A stretch of DNA of 64,000 nt from Azospirillum cavernae (GCF_003590795.1 NZ_QYUL01000002.1:310001-374000); one strand, 5' to 3'; counted from the stretch's first letter, positions 24,753-32,596 are shown. Numbers and translations are program-made. The notes: a model not told the origin generated them from the sequence alone.

Positions 24753-24961
24753 TGGCCGCGCGTTATGTCACCCGCGACGGCGACACCGTCGATTGGATCG
24801 CCTGGAAACATTACGGCGCGGTGGGTGGAGCCATGGAGGCCGTGTTGCAGGCCAACGACGGGTTGGCTGACGCGGGTCCGCTGCTGCCCGCAGGTCGGAC
24901 GATTCTCTTGCCCGACCTGCCGTCGCCGACCGTCCAGACCCTTGTCCGCATCTGGGGGTGA
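24752..24961 (+). CDS. Tail protein X (P2 gpX, LysM-like)
   Basis: It has 69 residues, like P2 gpX (67). The sequence YVTRDGDTVDWIAWKHYG, then VLQANDGLADAGPLLPAGRT with ILLPDLP, is a LysM-type fold, which may touch peptidoglycan or other baseplate proteins. The gene starts on the stop codon of U and is followed six bases later by D. Confidence 0.92.
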   Translation: MAARYVTRDGDTVDWIAWKHYGAVGGAMEAVLQANDGLADAGPLLPAGRTILLPDLPSPTVQTLVRIWG

Positions 24962-24967
24962 CAGGCC

Positions 24968-26074
24968 ATGATTCCCGTGTTTCGGCTGACCGCCGACCGC
25001 AAGGACATCACCGCCGCCATCGCGGATCGGTTGATTTCGATATCCTATAAGGACGAGGCGGAAACAAAATCGGATCGTCTGACCTTGCGGTTGGACGACC
25101 GCCCCCGCGACGGCTCCTATCTGGCGATGCCCAGCGTTGGGACCAAGCTGGAATTCGCCATCGGCTACAAGGATGGCGGCGCGGTGTCGATGGGGTCCTT
25201 CACCGTGGATGAGATCAAATACAGCGGCCCGGTGGCGACGCTGGAAATCGGGGCCAAGGCTGCGGGGATGGAGACCAGCTTCCGTTCGCCCGTGTCCAAA
25301 TCCTGGAACGACACCACGCTTGGGGCCATCGCCGAGGCCATCGCCAAAGAGCATGGCTTCACCGTGAAGGCCGACCCGGTCTTAGCCGCCGTTCCGGTGC
25401 GGCATGAGGATCAAACCAACGAAAGCTCCATGGCTTTCCTCACGCGGCTGGCGTCCGCCCACGACGCGGTCGCCAAGCCTGTGGACGGGTATCTGGTGCT
25501 GGCGCCGAAGGGGCAAGCCAAGGCCGTGACCGGCAAGGCGTTGCCCGGCGTCACGCTGCGTCCGGGCGACCTGACGTCTTGGACCTACAGCTACTCGGCG
25601 CGGTCGGAAGCGGGCGAGGCCGACAAGGACGGCGCGGACAAACCGGGGTCAAAGGGCGGAACCAAGGCCGTCTATTGGGACAAGGACACGGCGGCGCTGA
25701 ACGCCGTCACCGTCGGAGACCCGCCCTATGAGAACGTCAAATTCGTGTCCAGCAACCCGGAAAAGGCGGCGGCGGACGCCAGCACGAAGAAGAACGAGAA
25801 AGACCGGGAGAAAGCCCGCTTCAATGGATCGGGTCCCGGAAATCCCCGGATGATGGCGGAACAGCGCCTCACGCTGTCCGGCTTCAGGCCGGGGGTGCCG
25901 ACCGATTGGCGGGTCACGTCGGTGGAACACAAGCTGGACAAAGGCGGCTACACCTGTTCGCTGGACGCCGAACAGTTCAACGAGGGGCAACAGAACGCCG
26001 CCGCCAACGCCGCAAAGCTGGCCAAGGTTGGCGCGGATGGGTCTGTCCCGGACGCGGACGTGGTCCGATTCTGA
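24968..26074 (+). CDS. Baseplate hub protein D (P2 late control gene D family)
   Basis: The 368-residue product matches P2 gpD (387). It has the start FRLTADRKDITAAIADRLIS, then SDRLTLRLDDRPRDGSYLAMP and KLEFAIGYKD, a domain LVPRHEDQ-like segment VPVRHEDQTNESSMAFLTRLA, and the C-terminal RLTLSGFRPGVPTDWRVTSV. This protein forms the hub of the baseplate onto which the gpV spike is attached. It is the last of the tail genes. Confidence 0.93.
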   Translation: MIPVFRLTADRKDITAAIADRLISISYKDEAETKSDRLTLRLDDRPRDGSYLAMPSVGTKLEFAIGYKDGGAVSMGSFTVDEIKYSGPVATLEIGAKAAGMETSFRSPVSKSWNDTTLGAIAEAIAKEHGFTVKADPVLAAVPVRHEDQTNESSMAFLTRLASAHDAVAKPVDGYLVLAPKGQAKAVTGKALPGVTLRPGDLTSWTYSYSARSEAGEADKDGADKPGSKGGTKAVYWDKDTAALNAVTVGDPPYENVKFVSSNPEKAAADASTKKNEKDREKARFNGSGPGNPRMMAEQRLTLSGFRPGVPTDWRVTSVEHKLDKGGYTCSLDAEQFNEGQQNAAANAAKLAKVGADGSVPDADVVRF

Positions 26075-26124
26075 CCGCGACAACAATCCAGACCGCTTAT
26101 CACTTTCATATAGGAGGATCCACT

Positions 26125-26433
26125 GTGGGAATCGATGAACTGTCGCAGACGCTTGGCCGGTTGGAGGCTGGCCAAGATCAGGTTGCGCAGCAATGCCGGT
26201 CTCTTTTCGTCAAATACGATGAAGGGACCGCCCAATTGCATTCGCTCGCGGCCACGGTCGAAGGGTTGGGGGAATCGCTGGTGGAACTGCGAAAAGCGGT
26301 GGGTCAATTGGCCCAAGAAACCGGCGAGCTTCGACGCTTGCGGGATCGGGGTATGGGTGTTTTGAGCGGCATGACGCTTTTGGGCGGTGGCGCGGGCGTT
26401 GGAGCGGCGAAGCTCCTTGGTCTTTTTCAATAG
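26125..26433 (+). CDS. Small coiled-coil protein with C-terminal membrane segment, lysis region
   Basis: A GTG start at 26125 follows TAGGAGG at good spacing, giving 102 residues. Residues 5-70 form an amphipathic coiled coil (SQTLGRLEAGQDQVAQQCRS, LHSLAATVEGLGESLVELRK). Residues 76-100 are a hydrophobic Gly-rich segment (GVLSGMTLLGGGAGVGAAKL). Proteins of this shape are frequent in the lysis cassettes of alphaproteobacterial prophages, but I cannot name a function. It could be a holin accessory or antiholin. The neighbouring holin candidate supports a membrane or lysis role. Confidence 0.6.
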   Translation: MGIDELSQTLGRLEAGQDQVAQQCRSLFVKYDEGTAQLHSLAATVEGLGESLVELRKAVGQLAQETGELRRLRDRGMGVLSGMTLLGGGAGVGAAKLLGLFQ

Positions 26434-26547
26434 GCGCTATTCGCCTTCCTGATCCAACCGAACTGATCCCGATCACCATCCCGTGTTTTCCAGCCGCTGG
26501 CATCCCGCCTGCGGCTTTTTTGATGCCCGAAGGAGGGGCATAGCATC

Positions 26548-26709
26548 ATGAACTATCTCATTTCCCGTCTGTCCGAAGCGTCCACTTGGCGCGGCCTTTC
26601 TCTGCTGGCCGCCGCGCTTGGCGTCAACATCGCGCCGGAGCTTCAGCAATCCATCATCACCGCTGGCATCGCTGTGGCAGGGTTGGTGGGTGTCGTCACC
26701 AAAGGGTGA
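26548..26709 (+). CDS. Holin candidate, 53 residues
   Basis: Behind AGGAGGGG an ATG opens a 53-residue protein: NYLISRLSEASTWRGLSLLA, then AALGVNIAPELQQSIITAG and IAVAGLVGVVTKG. The layout (SxxSTWRG amphipathic start, first hydrophobic helix, short loop with PELQQ, second hydrophobic helix) recurs in small phage holins, which make membrane holes at the end of infection. No endolysin gene adjoins it here. It is the last prophage gene before the terminator and tRNA fragment. Confidence 0.7.
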   Translation: MNYLISRLSEASTWRGLSLLAAALGVNIAPELQQSIITAGIAVAGLVGVVTKG

Positions 26710-26718
26710 TCGAGGAGC

Positions 26719-26743
26719 GGGGCAGGTTGATCCTGCCCCGTTT
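26719..26743 (+). terminator. Rho-independent terminator of the prophage late operon
   Basis: GGGGCAGG (26719-26726) pairs perfectly with CCTGCCCC (26732-26739) around a TTGAT loop and is followed by GTTT. It lies 10 bases after the holin candidate stop, the natural end of the late transcript. Confidence 0.75.
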
Positions 26744-26775
26744 GGGAAAGCAATGGGAAAGCAATGGGAAAGCAG
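26743..26775 (+). repeat. Three tandem 11-bp repeats TGGGAAAGCAA (possible integrase arm sites)
   Basis: Units begin at 26743, 26754 and 26765; the third differs in its last base. They lie about 95 bp inside the prophage end. Two more units of the same sequence lie beyond the tRNA fragment at 26961-26982. Arm-type integrase binding sites have this look: short direct repeats near the att core. Confidence 0.6.
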
Positions 26776-26865
26776 ACGACAAAAAGTCCTTGTTTTCCGC
26801 CATCGCCGAAAGCCAATTGCGCACGTTAAAAAGCGAGGAAATCCGCCATTGTTCAGCTAAAACTT

Positions 26866-26915
26866 GCCCGCTCATAACGGTGTTGTCGTCGGTTCAAATC
26901 CGGCCAGGCCTACCA
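26866..26915 (+). other. 3' half of a CAT-anticodon tRNA gene; prophage attachment site (attR)
   Basis: From the anticodon loop CTCATAA (26871-26877) onward the tRNA is intact: anticodon-stem strand CGGTG, variable loop TTGTC, T-stem GTCGG, loop TTCAAAT, stem CCGGC, acceptor strand CAGGCCT, discriminator A, and encoded CCA ending at 26915. The 5' anticodon strand does not pair fully (GCCCG against CGGTG), and no acceptor 5' strand or D arm is present upstream. A cut-off tRNA 3' end at a prophage edge marks integration by a tyrosine recombinase. The complete tRNA (Met or lysidine-type Ile) should lie beside the integrase left of the window. Confidence 0.8.
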
Positions 26916-26960
26916 GTTTTTCAATGGGTTCGCTCTGGTGTGTTTTGGAAAAGCGCCCGT

Positions 26961-26982
26961 TGGGACAGCAATGGGAAAGCAA
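26961..26982 (+). repeat. Two further copies of the TGGGAAAGCAA repeat beyond the tRNA fragment
   Basis: TGGGACAGCAA (26961-26971) and TGGGAAAGCAA (26972-26982) repeat the unit found at 26743-26775, but on the chromosome side of the tRNA fragment. The rest of the 379-base gap 26710-27088 shows no gene. Both arms around one core would be an attP-like layout or the remains of a second element. Confidence 0.6.
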
Positions 26983-27088
26983 CGCCTCTGTTTTGACGCT
27001 CGCAAGACCGGCGTTTCCTACAAAGTCTCTCCGAATTGAGCGGAACGCCCCGCCGGGAACGCCCTTGAGGATTCCCTCAAAAGCCCGC

Positions 27089-27490
27089 TCAAGCGTTCTT
27101 GATGTAGGGCTTGTACAGCGCGTCGGTCTGCTGGATGTGTTCAACAAACCAGTCCTTCAACAAAAGGATCAAATCCATCCGCAGCATCGTCGTGTCGTCG
27201 CCATCGAACTCTTCGCACAGCTTGGCGACTTCGGCGGCGAAATAGCGGTGCGCGGCGATGTGCTCCTCAAGATTGGGGTAGGAGCCACCCGCCATCAGCC
27301 CCTCCTCCCGCGCGAAATGGACCGCGACATAATCGTTCAGGCTGGCGAGCAAACCGGACAATTCCTCGCGGTTCGACGGCGTGATGCCGCTTTCCAGCAA
27401 ACCGTTGAACAGCTTGAGAAGATGCTGGTGCTCCCCGTCCAACACGGCGACGCCGACGCTCATCGTTTCGTCCCAGACAACGTGATCCAT
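27089..27490 (-). CDS. Bacteriohemerythrin
   Basis: The single-domain 133-residue protein keeps all seven ligands of a non-heme di-iron oxygen-binding centre: His21 (DGEHQHL), His58 and Glu62 (HFAREE), His77 and His81 (EHIAAHRYF), His118 and Asp123 (EHIQQTD). Length and spacing are those of bacteriohemerythrins, four-helix bundles that bind O2 in the cytoplasm and occur often in microaerophilic, motile alphaproteobacteria. The start follows GGGGAGGATGGGGCC. It is the first chromosomal gene beyond the prophage end and its 3' end lies 173 bases from the tRNA fragment. Confidence 0.95.
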   Translation of the reverse strand: MDHVVWDETMSVGVAVLDGEHQHLLKLFNGLLESGITPSNREELSGLLASLNDYVAVHFAREEGLMAGGSYPNLEEHIAAHRYFAAEVAKLCEEFDGDDTTMLRMDLILLLKDWFVEHIQQTDALYKPYIKNA

Positions 27491-27714
27491 GGCCCCATCC
27501 TCCCCCCGCGCGCGCCCCTGTTTTCCGGGGCGACGGCTGGCCGAACAGTCTAAATTGTCGATGTCTTGACAGGGATCCTAAAACCGGCAACGGTGCGAAG
27601 ACAAAGCGGCAAATCCCCGCAGGGGGGTGGTCATCCCGGTCATCACGCGGGGCCAAGCCCCCGCCGCAAGGCCCCTCTCCCGTTGATGTCTGGTGTTTTT
27701 CGGAGAATCGGCCC

Positions 27715-28485
27715 ATGGCCCTGCATGATGAGATCGCGGACAAGAAACGAGTGCTCGACGGCGCCCGCCCGCTGCCGCAGGACACGGTCCATGATCTGGC
27801 CGACTGGTTCGAGATGGAATTGACCGTCGCGGCGGTGGGAATCGAGCGGGTGCCGCTGAACCGCGCCGACATCAAGGCGATCCTGGACCGGGGAACCCTG
27901 TTGCGGCACCGGGCGGTGGAGGAGCAGCGCTTCACCCTCAACCATCGCGCCGCGCTGGAACTGATGGCCCGCCTGTCCTTTGAACCGGCGGGCGTGGTCA
28001 ACGAGCGGACCATCGCCGCCTTCCACGGCGTGCTGCACCAGGGCATCGACGACGAGGCTGGAAAATACCGCAACGCCCCGCCCAAGGACGACGAAACCGG
28101 CAACGCCCCCGACTCAGCCAAACTGCGCGTGTCGATGCCGGCGCTGTCGGGCTGGCTGCGCCGGGCCGAGGCCGCCCCCGACACCGCGTTCGAGGCGCAT
28201 CACCGCCTGATGGCCCTCCGCCCCTTCAACAGCGGCAACCGCGCCACCGCCCTGCTGCTGTGCAATCTGCTGCTGAACCGCGCCGGTTATCCCCCGGTGG
28301 TGGTCCGGGCGGAGGATCGCGCGCTGTACAATGATCTGGTCGAACGGGCGTGGGCGGTCGGCGACAAGACGCCGTTCCGCGACCTGATGATGCGCTTTCT
28401 CGATCAGAGCCTGGATGTTTGTCTGGTCGCGGCGGCGAAGGGACCCGCCGATCCCATCATCCCCCCCTTCGACGCCGAAGCGTGA
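27715..28485 (+). CDS. Fic-domain protein with degenerate active site
   Basis: The 256-residue protein has the Fic helical core: VNERTIAAFHGVLHQGI, HHRLMALRPFNSGNRATALL and LLCNLLLNRAGYPPVVV. In active Fic enzymes the loop reads HPFxDGNGRxxR and transfers AMP or another nucleotide to target hydroxyls. Here it reads RPFNSGNRATAL: the catalytic His is Arg169, and the phosphate-binding GNGR and final Arg are changed. The fold is probably kept but AMP transfer is doubtful. An N-terminal segment of about 70 residues (DLADWFEMELTVAAVGIERV) precedes the core. Its last 82 bases overlap the convergent CocE-family gene. Confidence 0.75.
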   Translation: MALHDEIADKKRVLDGARPLPQDTVHDLADWFEMELTVAAVGIERVPLNRADIKAILDRGTLLRHRAVEEQRFTLNHRAALELMARLSFEPAGVVNERTIAAFHGVLHQGIDDEAGKYRNAPPKDDETGNAPDSAKLRVSMPALSGWLRRAEAAPDTAFEAHHRLMALRPFNSGNRATALLLCNLLLNRAGYPPVVVRAEDRALYNDLVERAWAVGDKTPFRDLMMRFLDQSLDVCLVAAAKGPADPIIPPFDAEA

Positions 28486-30155
28486 TCCTCCCCGTCGCGG
28501 GACAACGGCAAGGGCAAGGGCAGACGCAGGCGTGACGGGCGGTCGGGGCCGCTGTGGATCAACAGGGTGATCGGCAGCGCGTCCACCCGCCGGGTTTCCC
28601 CCGGCTCCGCCCCGGTTCCCGGATTGATCGGATAAGCCGGGAAGCAAGCCCCGGCAAGACTGAGGCGCAGGGCCGACCCCGGCGCCAGCGTCGCGCACAC
28701 CCCGCGCAGGGCGATGGTCAAGGGGCGCGTCGGATCCCCCGGCTCCACCCGCGCGTGGCCTTGAGTCAGCGGCAGCACGCGGCCATCTGGGCGCAGCACC
28801 GACAGCACGGCGTTGACGTCGAAAGACGGCGCGTCGGCCTCAATCCACAAATCCAACGCCACCCGCCCGGCGAGACGCAACGGTTCGCTCACCGGCAGGC
28901 TGGTGTAAACCGCCACGTCGGGCCGCCGGTCCAGGCTGGCCCGGTCAAAGCGTCCGGGGTCCGGCACGGCGTGGCCGCCAAGCGCCGGGACCGGGCCGCG
29001 TGGGTCATGGACCAGCACGTCCAATTCCGCCAGTTCCCCCGGCTCCGGCGACAGCCGTCCGCCTTGGCGGGTCGCCAAGCCGTCGCTGGACAGCCAGAAG
29101 GCCGTCGTCGCCGCCGGAAGATCGGGCAAATCATGCCAACGCCCGGCCTCGACGTCGTGCAGTCGCACCGCGCGACCGCGCTCGACGGCCTGCGACGCCT
29201 CCCCCTTCAGCACACGGTCGAACCACGCGAGTTGCAGACTGTCGAGCGAGGGGCCGTCCTGCGGCCCCGCCGCCGTCCAGGGGCCGACCACCAGCCGAAC
29301 CGGCGCGCGGCTGCGGCCCGCCAGCGCGTCATGCGCGTCCAGCGTTCCGGCCAGCCGGGGATCGAACCAGCCGCCAATCTGCATGATGGCGACGTCGGGC
29401 GGCATGTCGGCCAGCAGGGCGCGCGGCGACAGCGCGTCCCAGCTTTGTCCCGGCGTCGGCATGGTCAGCCAATCATCGTAATGGGGGGCGTAGCGGGCGT
29501 AATCGCGCAGCGCCTGCGGGCGCGAGGGGATTTCATCATCCAGCGGCAGGCGCAGCGCCGCGTCGCTCAGCGCGCGGTGAGCCGCGCCATCCTCCACCCG
29601 CCGCGCCGAATCCGCCGCCATGCGCAAGGCCCAGCCCATGGCGTCGGCCAGACGGAAGGCTCCGCCCTCATACGCCCAATCGGAAAAGACGTCCCACCCG
29701 GCGAAGGCCGGGGCGACCGCGCGCAGAGCCGACGGGGCCGCCGCCAGCGTCAGCAACTGCGCCATCCCGGCATAGCCGCAGCCATACAGCCCGACCACGC
29801 CCGAGGATCCCGGCAGCGACGCCGCCCAGGCGACCGCGTCGGCCCCGTCCTCGCGCTCCGCCTCAAAGGGACGGAACCGCCCGTCCGAGGTGCCGCAGCC
29901 CCGCACATCCTGCACCACCACCACATAGCCGCGCGCCGCGTACCAGCGCGGGTGCGCGTAATGGCTGGTCAACGCCGTTCGCCGCCCGCAGGCGACGCGC
30001 AGCAGCAGCACCGGCCAAACCCCCGCCGCGTCGGGCCGATAGAGATCGGCGTCCAAACGCACCCCGTCCCGCGTCCGCATCGACACGGTTTCAGGAGGCC
30101 GGACCGGCAGCAGAATGGTGGAGGATTCGATGAGCACAGGGGCCAGATGGGTCAT
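28404..30155 (-). CDS. CocE/NonD (X-Pro dipeptidyl-peptidase S15) family protein lacking catalytic Ser and His
   Basis: The protein (583 residues) has the three-part family layout: alpha/beta-hydrolase start (MRTRDGVRLDADLYRPDAAG, GYVVVVQDVRGCGTSDGRF), helical cap, and C-terminal jelly roll (FDRASLDRRPDVAVYTSLPV, GRVALDLWIEADAPSFDVNA). Active members have GxSYxG; this one has GCGYAG, with Gly127 for the nucleophile. The usual GPWTHG reads GPWTAAG, with Ala295 for His. The acid in GGWFD (Asp265) is kept. It may therefore be a non-catalytic binding protein. The ATG at 30155 lacks a strong ribosome site; a start at the conserved MRTRDGV is possible. Confidence 0.8.
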   Translation of the reverse strand: MTHLAPVLIESSTILLPVRPPETVSMRTRDGVRLDADLYRPDAAGVWPVLLLRVACGRRTALTSHYAHPRWYAARGYVVVVQDVRGCGTSDGRFRPFEAEREDGADAVAWAASLPGSSGVVGLYGCGYAGMAQLLTLAAAPSALRAVAPAFAGWDVFSDWAYEGGAFRLADAMGWALRMAADSARRVEDGAAHRALSDAALRLPLDDEIPSRPQALRDYARYAPHYDDWLTMPTPGQSWDALSPRALLADMPPDVAIMQIGGWFDPRLAGTLDAHDALAGRSRAPVRLVVGPWTAAGPQDGPSLDSLQLAWFDRVLKGEASQAVERGRAVRLHDVEAGRWHDLPDLPAATTAFWLSSDGLATRQGGRLSPEPGELAELDVLVHDPRGPVPALGGHAVPDPGRFDRASLDRRPDVAVYTSLPVSEPLRLAGRVALDLWIEADAPSFDVNAVLSVLRPDGRVLPLTQGHARVEPGDPTRPLTIALRGVCATLAPGSALRLSLAGACFPAYPINPGTGAEPGETRRVDALPITLLIHSGPDRPSRLRLPLPLPLSRDGEDHASASKGGMMGSAGPFAAATRQTSRL

Positions 30156-30414
30156 GCGGAGACGGCGTTGTGGGAGAGATACGTCACCACTTGGCAAAGC
30201 CTGTGCCAGAGCCGGTTGCGCGCGCCGGATGCGGTCTTTTGTCCCGCGCCCGCGACACGGCCCGCGCCATGGCGCACGGGCAAAGGCTTCCGCGTCGGTC
30301 GCCGGGGCCGGATGACCTGGAGCCTTGGAGGTGTTCGGACCGGCGCGGGATCCCACACCCGCGCAAGTCCGCCCATTTCACAATCAATCGCCTAAAAAAC
30401 AGACAGACGCCCGT

Positions 30415-32124
30415 TCACGCGGCGATCAGCTCGAAGCGGTCCACATCGACCATGCCCCGGTCGGTGATCTTCAGATGCGGGATCACCGGCAGCGGCAGGA
30501 AGGCCAGTTGCAGGAAGGGTTCAGCCAGCGGGCAACCCATGGCGCGGACGGCGGCGCGCAGGGCGCGCAATTGAACCTCGACCGTCTCGAACGGCTCCAG
30601 GCTCATCAGGCCGGCCAGCGGCAAGGCCAATTCGCCGACCACCCGCCCGTCGCGCACGGCGACGAAGCCGCCTTGCAGTTCGATCAGCCGGTTCACCGCG
30701 ACCGTCATGTCGGCGTCGCTGGCGCCGACGACGCAAATGTTGTGGCTGTCATGGCCAACCGACGACGCCAAGGCCCCCGCGCCGATGCCGAAGCCCTGGA
30801 CGAAGCCGCGCCCGATGTTGCGGTTGACGCCATGGCGGGCGAACACGCAGATTTTCAGCAGATCGCGCGCCGGATCGGCAACCATCCGGCCATCGACGAC
30901 AGGAACCTCGATCCGGCGATGCTCGGTGATGATCTTGCCGGGCAGCAGCCCGATGACCGACTGCACCGATCCGCCCGCCGGAACCGCGAAATCGCCAAGC
31001 TCGACCGGATCGAGCTTCACCGAATCCAGCCCGACCGGCGCGACCGCCGGGCGGTTGGCGAAGCTTTCCGCCGTCACCACCCGACCGCCCCGGATCACCC
31101 GGTTGACCGCGCAGTCTTCCAGATCGTCGAGCAGCACCAGATCGGCCCGTTGCCCCGGCGCCACCAGCCCACGGTCGAACAGGCGGAAACCGCGCGCCGC
31201 CGACCAGGTGGCGGCGCGGTAGACATGGGCCACCGGCGCGCCCAGCTTGATGGCGCTGCGGATCAGATGATCCATGTGGCCTTCTTCGGCGATGTCCAGC
31301 GGGTTGCGGTCGTCGGTGCAAAAGCCCAGAAAAGGCGAGGTTTCCGGGGTGATGACCGAGGCCAGGGCGTGAACGTCCTTCGACACCGAGCCGTCGCGGA
31401 TCAGCACCTGCATGCCCTTGCGCAGCTTCTCCATCGCCTCGGCGGCGCTGGTGGTTTCGTGGCAGTTGCGGATGCCGCAGGACAGATAGGCGTTCAACTC
31501 CTTGCCGGTGACGAGCGGGGCGTGGCCGTCGATGTGCCGCCCGTCAAAGGCCGCCAGCTTGTCGAGCACCCCGTCCACCTTGTGGAAGACGCCGGGGAAA
31601 TTCATGAATTCGGCCAGCCCCAGCACCTTGGGGTGGTTCATGTGGCGGACCAGATCGGGGGCCTCCAACCGCGCTCCGGAGGTTTCCAGCTCCGTCGCCG
31701 GAACGCAGGAGGACAATTGCACGAACAGGTCCAGCACCGTGCCGCCCGCGCTGTCGAGGAAATAGCGCAAGCCCTGCTCGCCCAACACGTTGCAGATCTC
31801 GTGCGGGTCGCAAATCGCCGTGGTGGTGCCGCGCGGCAGAACGCAGCGGTCGAATTCGCTGGGGGTGACGCAGGTCGATTCGCAATGCAGATGGGTGTCG
31901 ATGAAGCCCGGAACCACGGTCAGCCCGCGCCCGTCGATCTCCTCCACCCCATCATAAGACTCATAGGTGCCGACGATGACGTCGCCGCACAGCGCGATGT
32001 CGCCCTGCGCGATTTCCCCGGTCACGACGTTGAGAAAGCGCGTGTTTTTGATGACCAGATCGGCCTTGTGGTCGCCCAACGCCTGCCCGATCCGCGTCTT
32101 CAACCCATCCCGTCCAACCGTCAT
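30415..32124 (-). CDS. ade: Adenine deaminase
   Basis: The 569-residue product matches bacterial AdeC-type adenine deaminase, which converts adenine to hypoxanthine and ammonia in purine salvage. The amidohydrolase metal motif is GFIDTHLHCES, followed by TTTAICDPHEICNVLG, the HIDGHAPLVTGKELNAYLSC segment with its metal-binding His, and FCTDDRNPLDI near the active site. The C-terminal adenine-deaminase domain includes SSVGHDSHNICVVGASDADM and QGGFVAVRDGRV. It stands alone between the CocE-family gene (259 bases downstream) and a 349-base gap upstream. Confidence 0.95.
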   Translation of the reverse strand: MTVGRDGLKTRIGQALGDHKADLVIKNTRFLNVVTGEIAQGDIALCGDVIVGTYESYDGVEEIDGRGLTVVPGFIDTHLHCESTCVTPSEFDRCVLPRGTTTAICDPHEICNVLGEQGLRYFLDSAGGTVLDLFVQLSSCVPATELETSGARLEAPDLVRHMNHPKVLGLAEFMNFPGVFHKVDGVLDKLAAFDGRHIDGHAPLVTGKELNAYLSCGIRNCHETTSAAEAMEKLRKGMQVLIRDGSVSKDVHALASVITPETSPFLGFCTDDRNPLDIAEEGHMDHLIRSAIKLGAPVAHVYRAATWSAARGFRLFDRGLVAPGQRADLVLLDDLEDCAVNRVIRGGRVVTAESFANRPAVAPVGLDSVKLDPVELGDFAVPAGGSVQSVIGLLPGKIITEHRRIEVPVVDGRMVADPARDLLKICVFARHGVNRNIGRGFVQGFGIGAGALASSVGHDSHNICVVGASDADMTVAVNRLIELQGGFVAVRDGRVVGELALPLAGLMSLEPFETVEVQLRALRAAVRAMGCPLAEPFLQLAFLPLPVIPHLKITDRGMVDVDRFELIAA

Positions 32125-32291
32125 CGCCGTCGCCCCGTTCGTTTGCGCGCCTGTGCGGCAAGGTGGCGCGGCGGCGCGGGTTGCGCAAGCCTGCGTTCAA
32201 GATTCGCTTGGCAAGCGGCGGGCGCTTGGGTTAGGGTCGTCTTATGCAACACGCGCTTTTCCTCGCTCCGTCGGGCTTGTCCCGATATTTT

Positions 32292-32379
32292 GGCCGCTGG
32301 TTTCCACCGGCGGCCTAGGATCGCGCACATGTTGCCCATCCCGAAGCCGCCCCAAGTCCTTGAGGCGGCTTTCGTGTTT
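32292..32379 (+). other. Two successive hairpins in a 349-base gap; possible small-RNA end or terminator
   Basis: The gap 32125-32473 has no gene I can support. It holds GGCCGCTGGT (32292-32301) pairing with ACCGGCGGCC (32306-32315) around TTCC, then AGCCGCC (32345-32351) pairing with GGCGGCT (32364-32370), followed by the T-rich TTCGTGTTT on the plus strand. The second has the form of a rho-independent terminator, but no plus-strand gene precedes it. It could end a small RNA, with a weak TTGGCA-N17-TTAGGG promoter-like pair at 32208-32236. Confidence 0.35.
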
Positions 32380-32473
32380 CGTGTCCCCAGGCGGCGCGGC
32401 ATCCAATCCAAATCACAGGACCGATCCACAGCGGATCACCGGGGCGGCCTCATCCTGATTGAATGAGGTTGTC

Positions 32474-32596
32474 ATGTTCGATTTCGACGTCGTCACCGGC
32501 CCCACCCAAGCCCCCCAGCCTCCGGCCAGCGAACCCGCCCCGGCGGCGAACCCCGCCCCAACACCGGCCAAGGCGGACGCCCCGACGCCGTCCTGA
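32474..32596 (+). CDS. Possible 40-residue Pro/Ala-rich small protein
   Basis: An ATG behind GAATGAGG opens MFDFDVVTGPTQAPQPPASE followed by a Pro/Ala-rich tail ending KADAPTPS. The ribosome site and the sharp low-complexity composition are suggestive, but the frame is short and GC-rich DNA produces such frames by chance. I see no relative. It precedes the PPC-like gene by 167 bases. Confidence 0.35.
   Translation: MFDFDVVTGPTQAPQPPASEPAPAANPAPTPAKADAPTPS

Noticed and set aside
26548..26709. Holin candidate considered as a chance frame
   Set aside because: The rejection was dropped: a strong AGGAGGGG site, two clear hydrophobic helices and the STWRG start support a real gene despite the short length.
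26872..27147. Minus-strand 91-residue frame ending LVGLAGFEPTTTPL
   Set aside because: GLAGFEPTT is the familiar translation of the antisense strand of a tRNA T arm. The frame lies over the tRNA fragment and has no ribosome site; it supports the tRNA rather than a protein.
28554..30395. Long plus-strand frame opposite the CocE-family gene
   Set aside because: Arg/Gln/Pro-rich low-complexity translation with no domain. GC-rich genes yield such antisense frames; the same holds for 30325-32466, 40777-42999, 50534-52732, 52751-54655 and the minus-strand 57039-58976.
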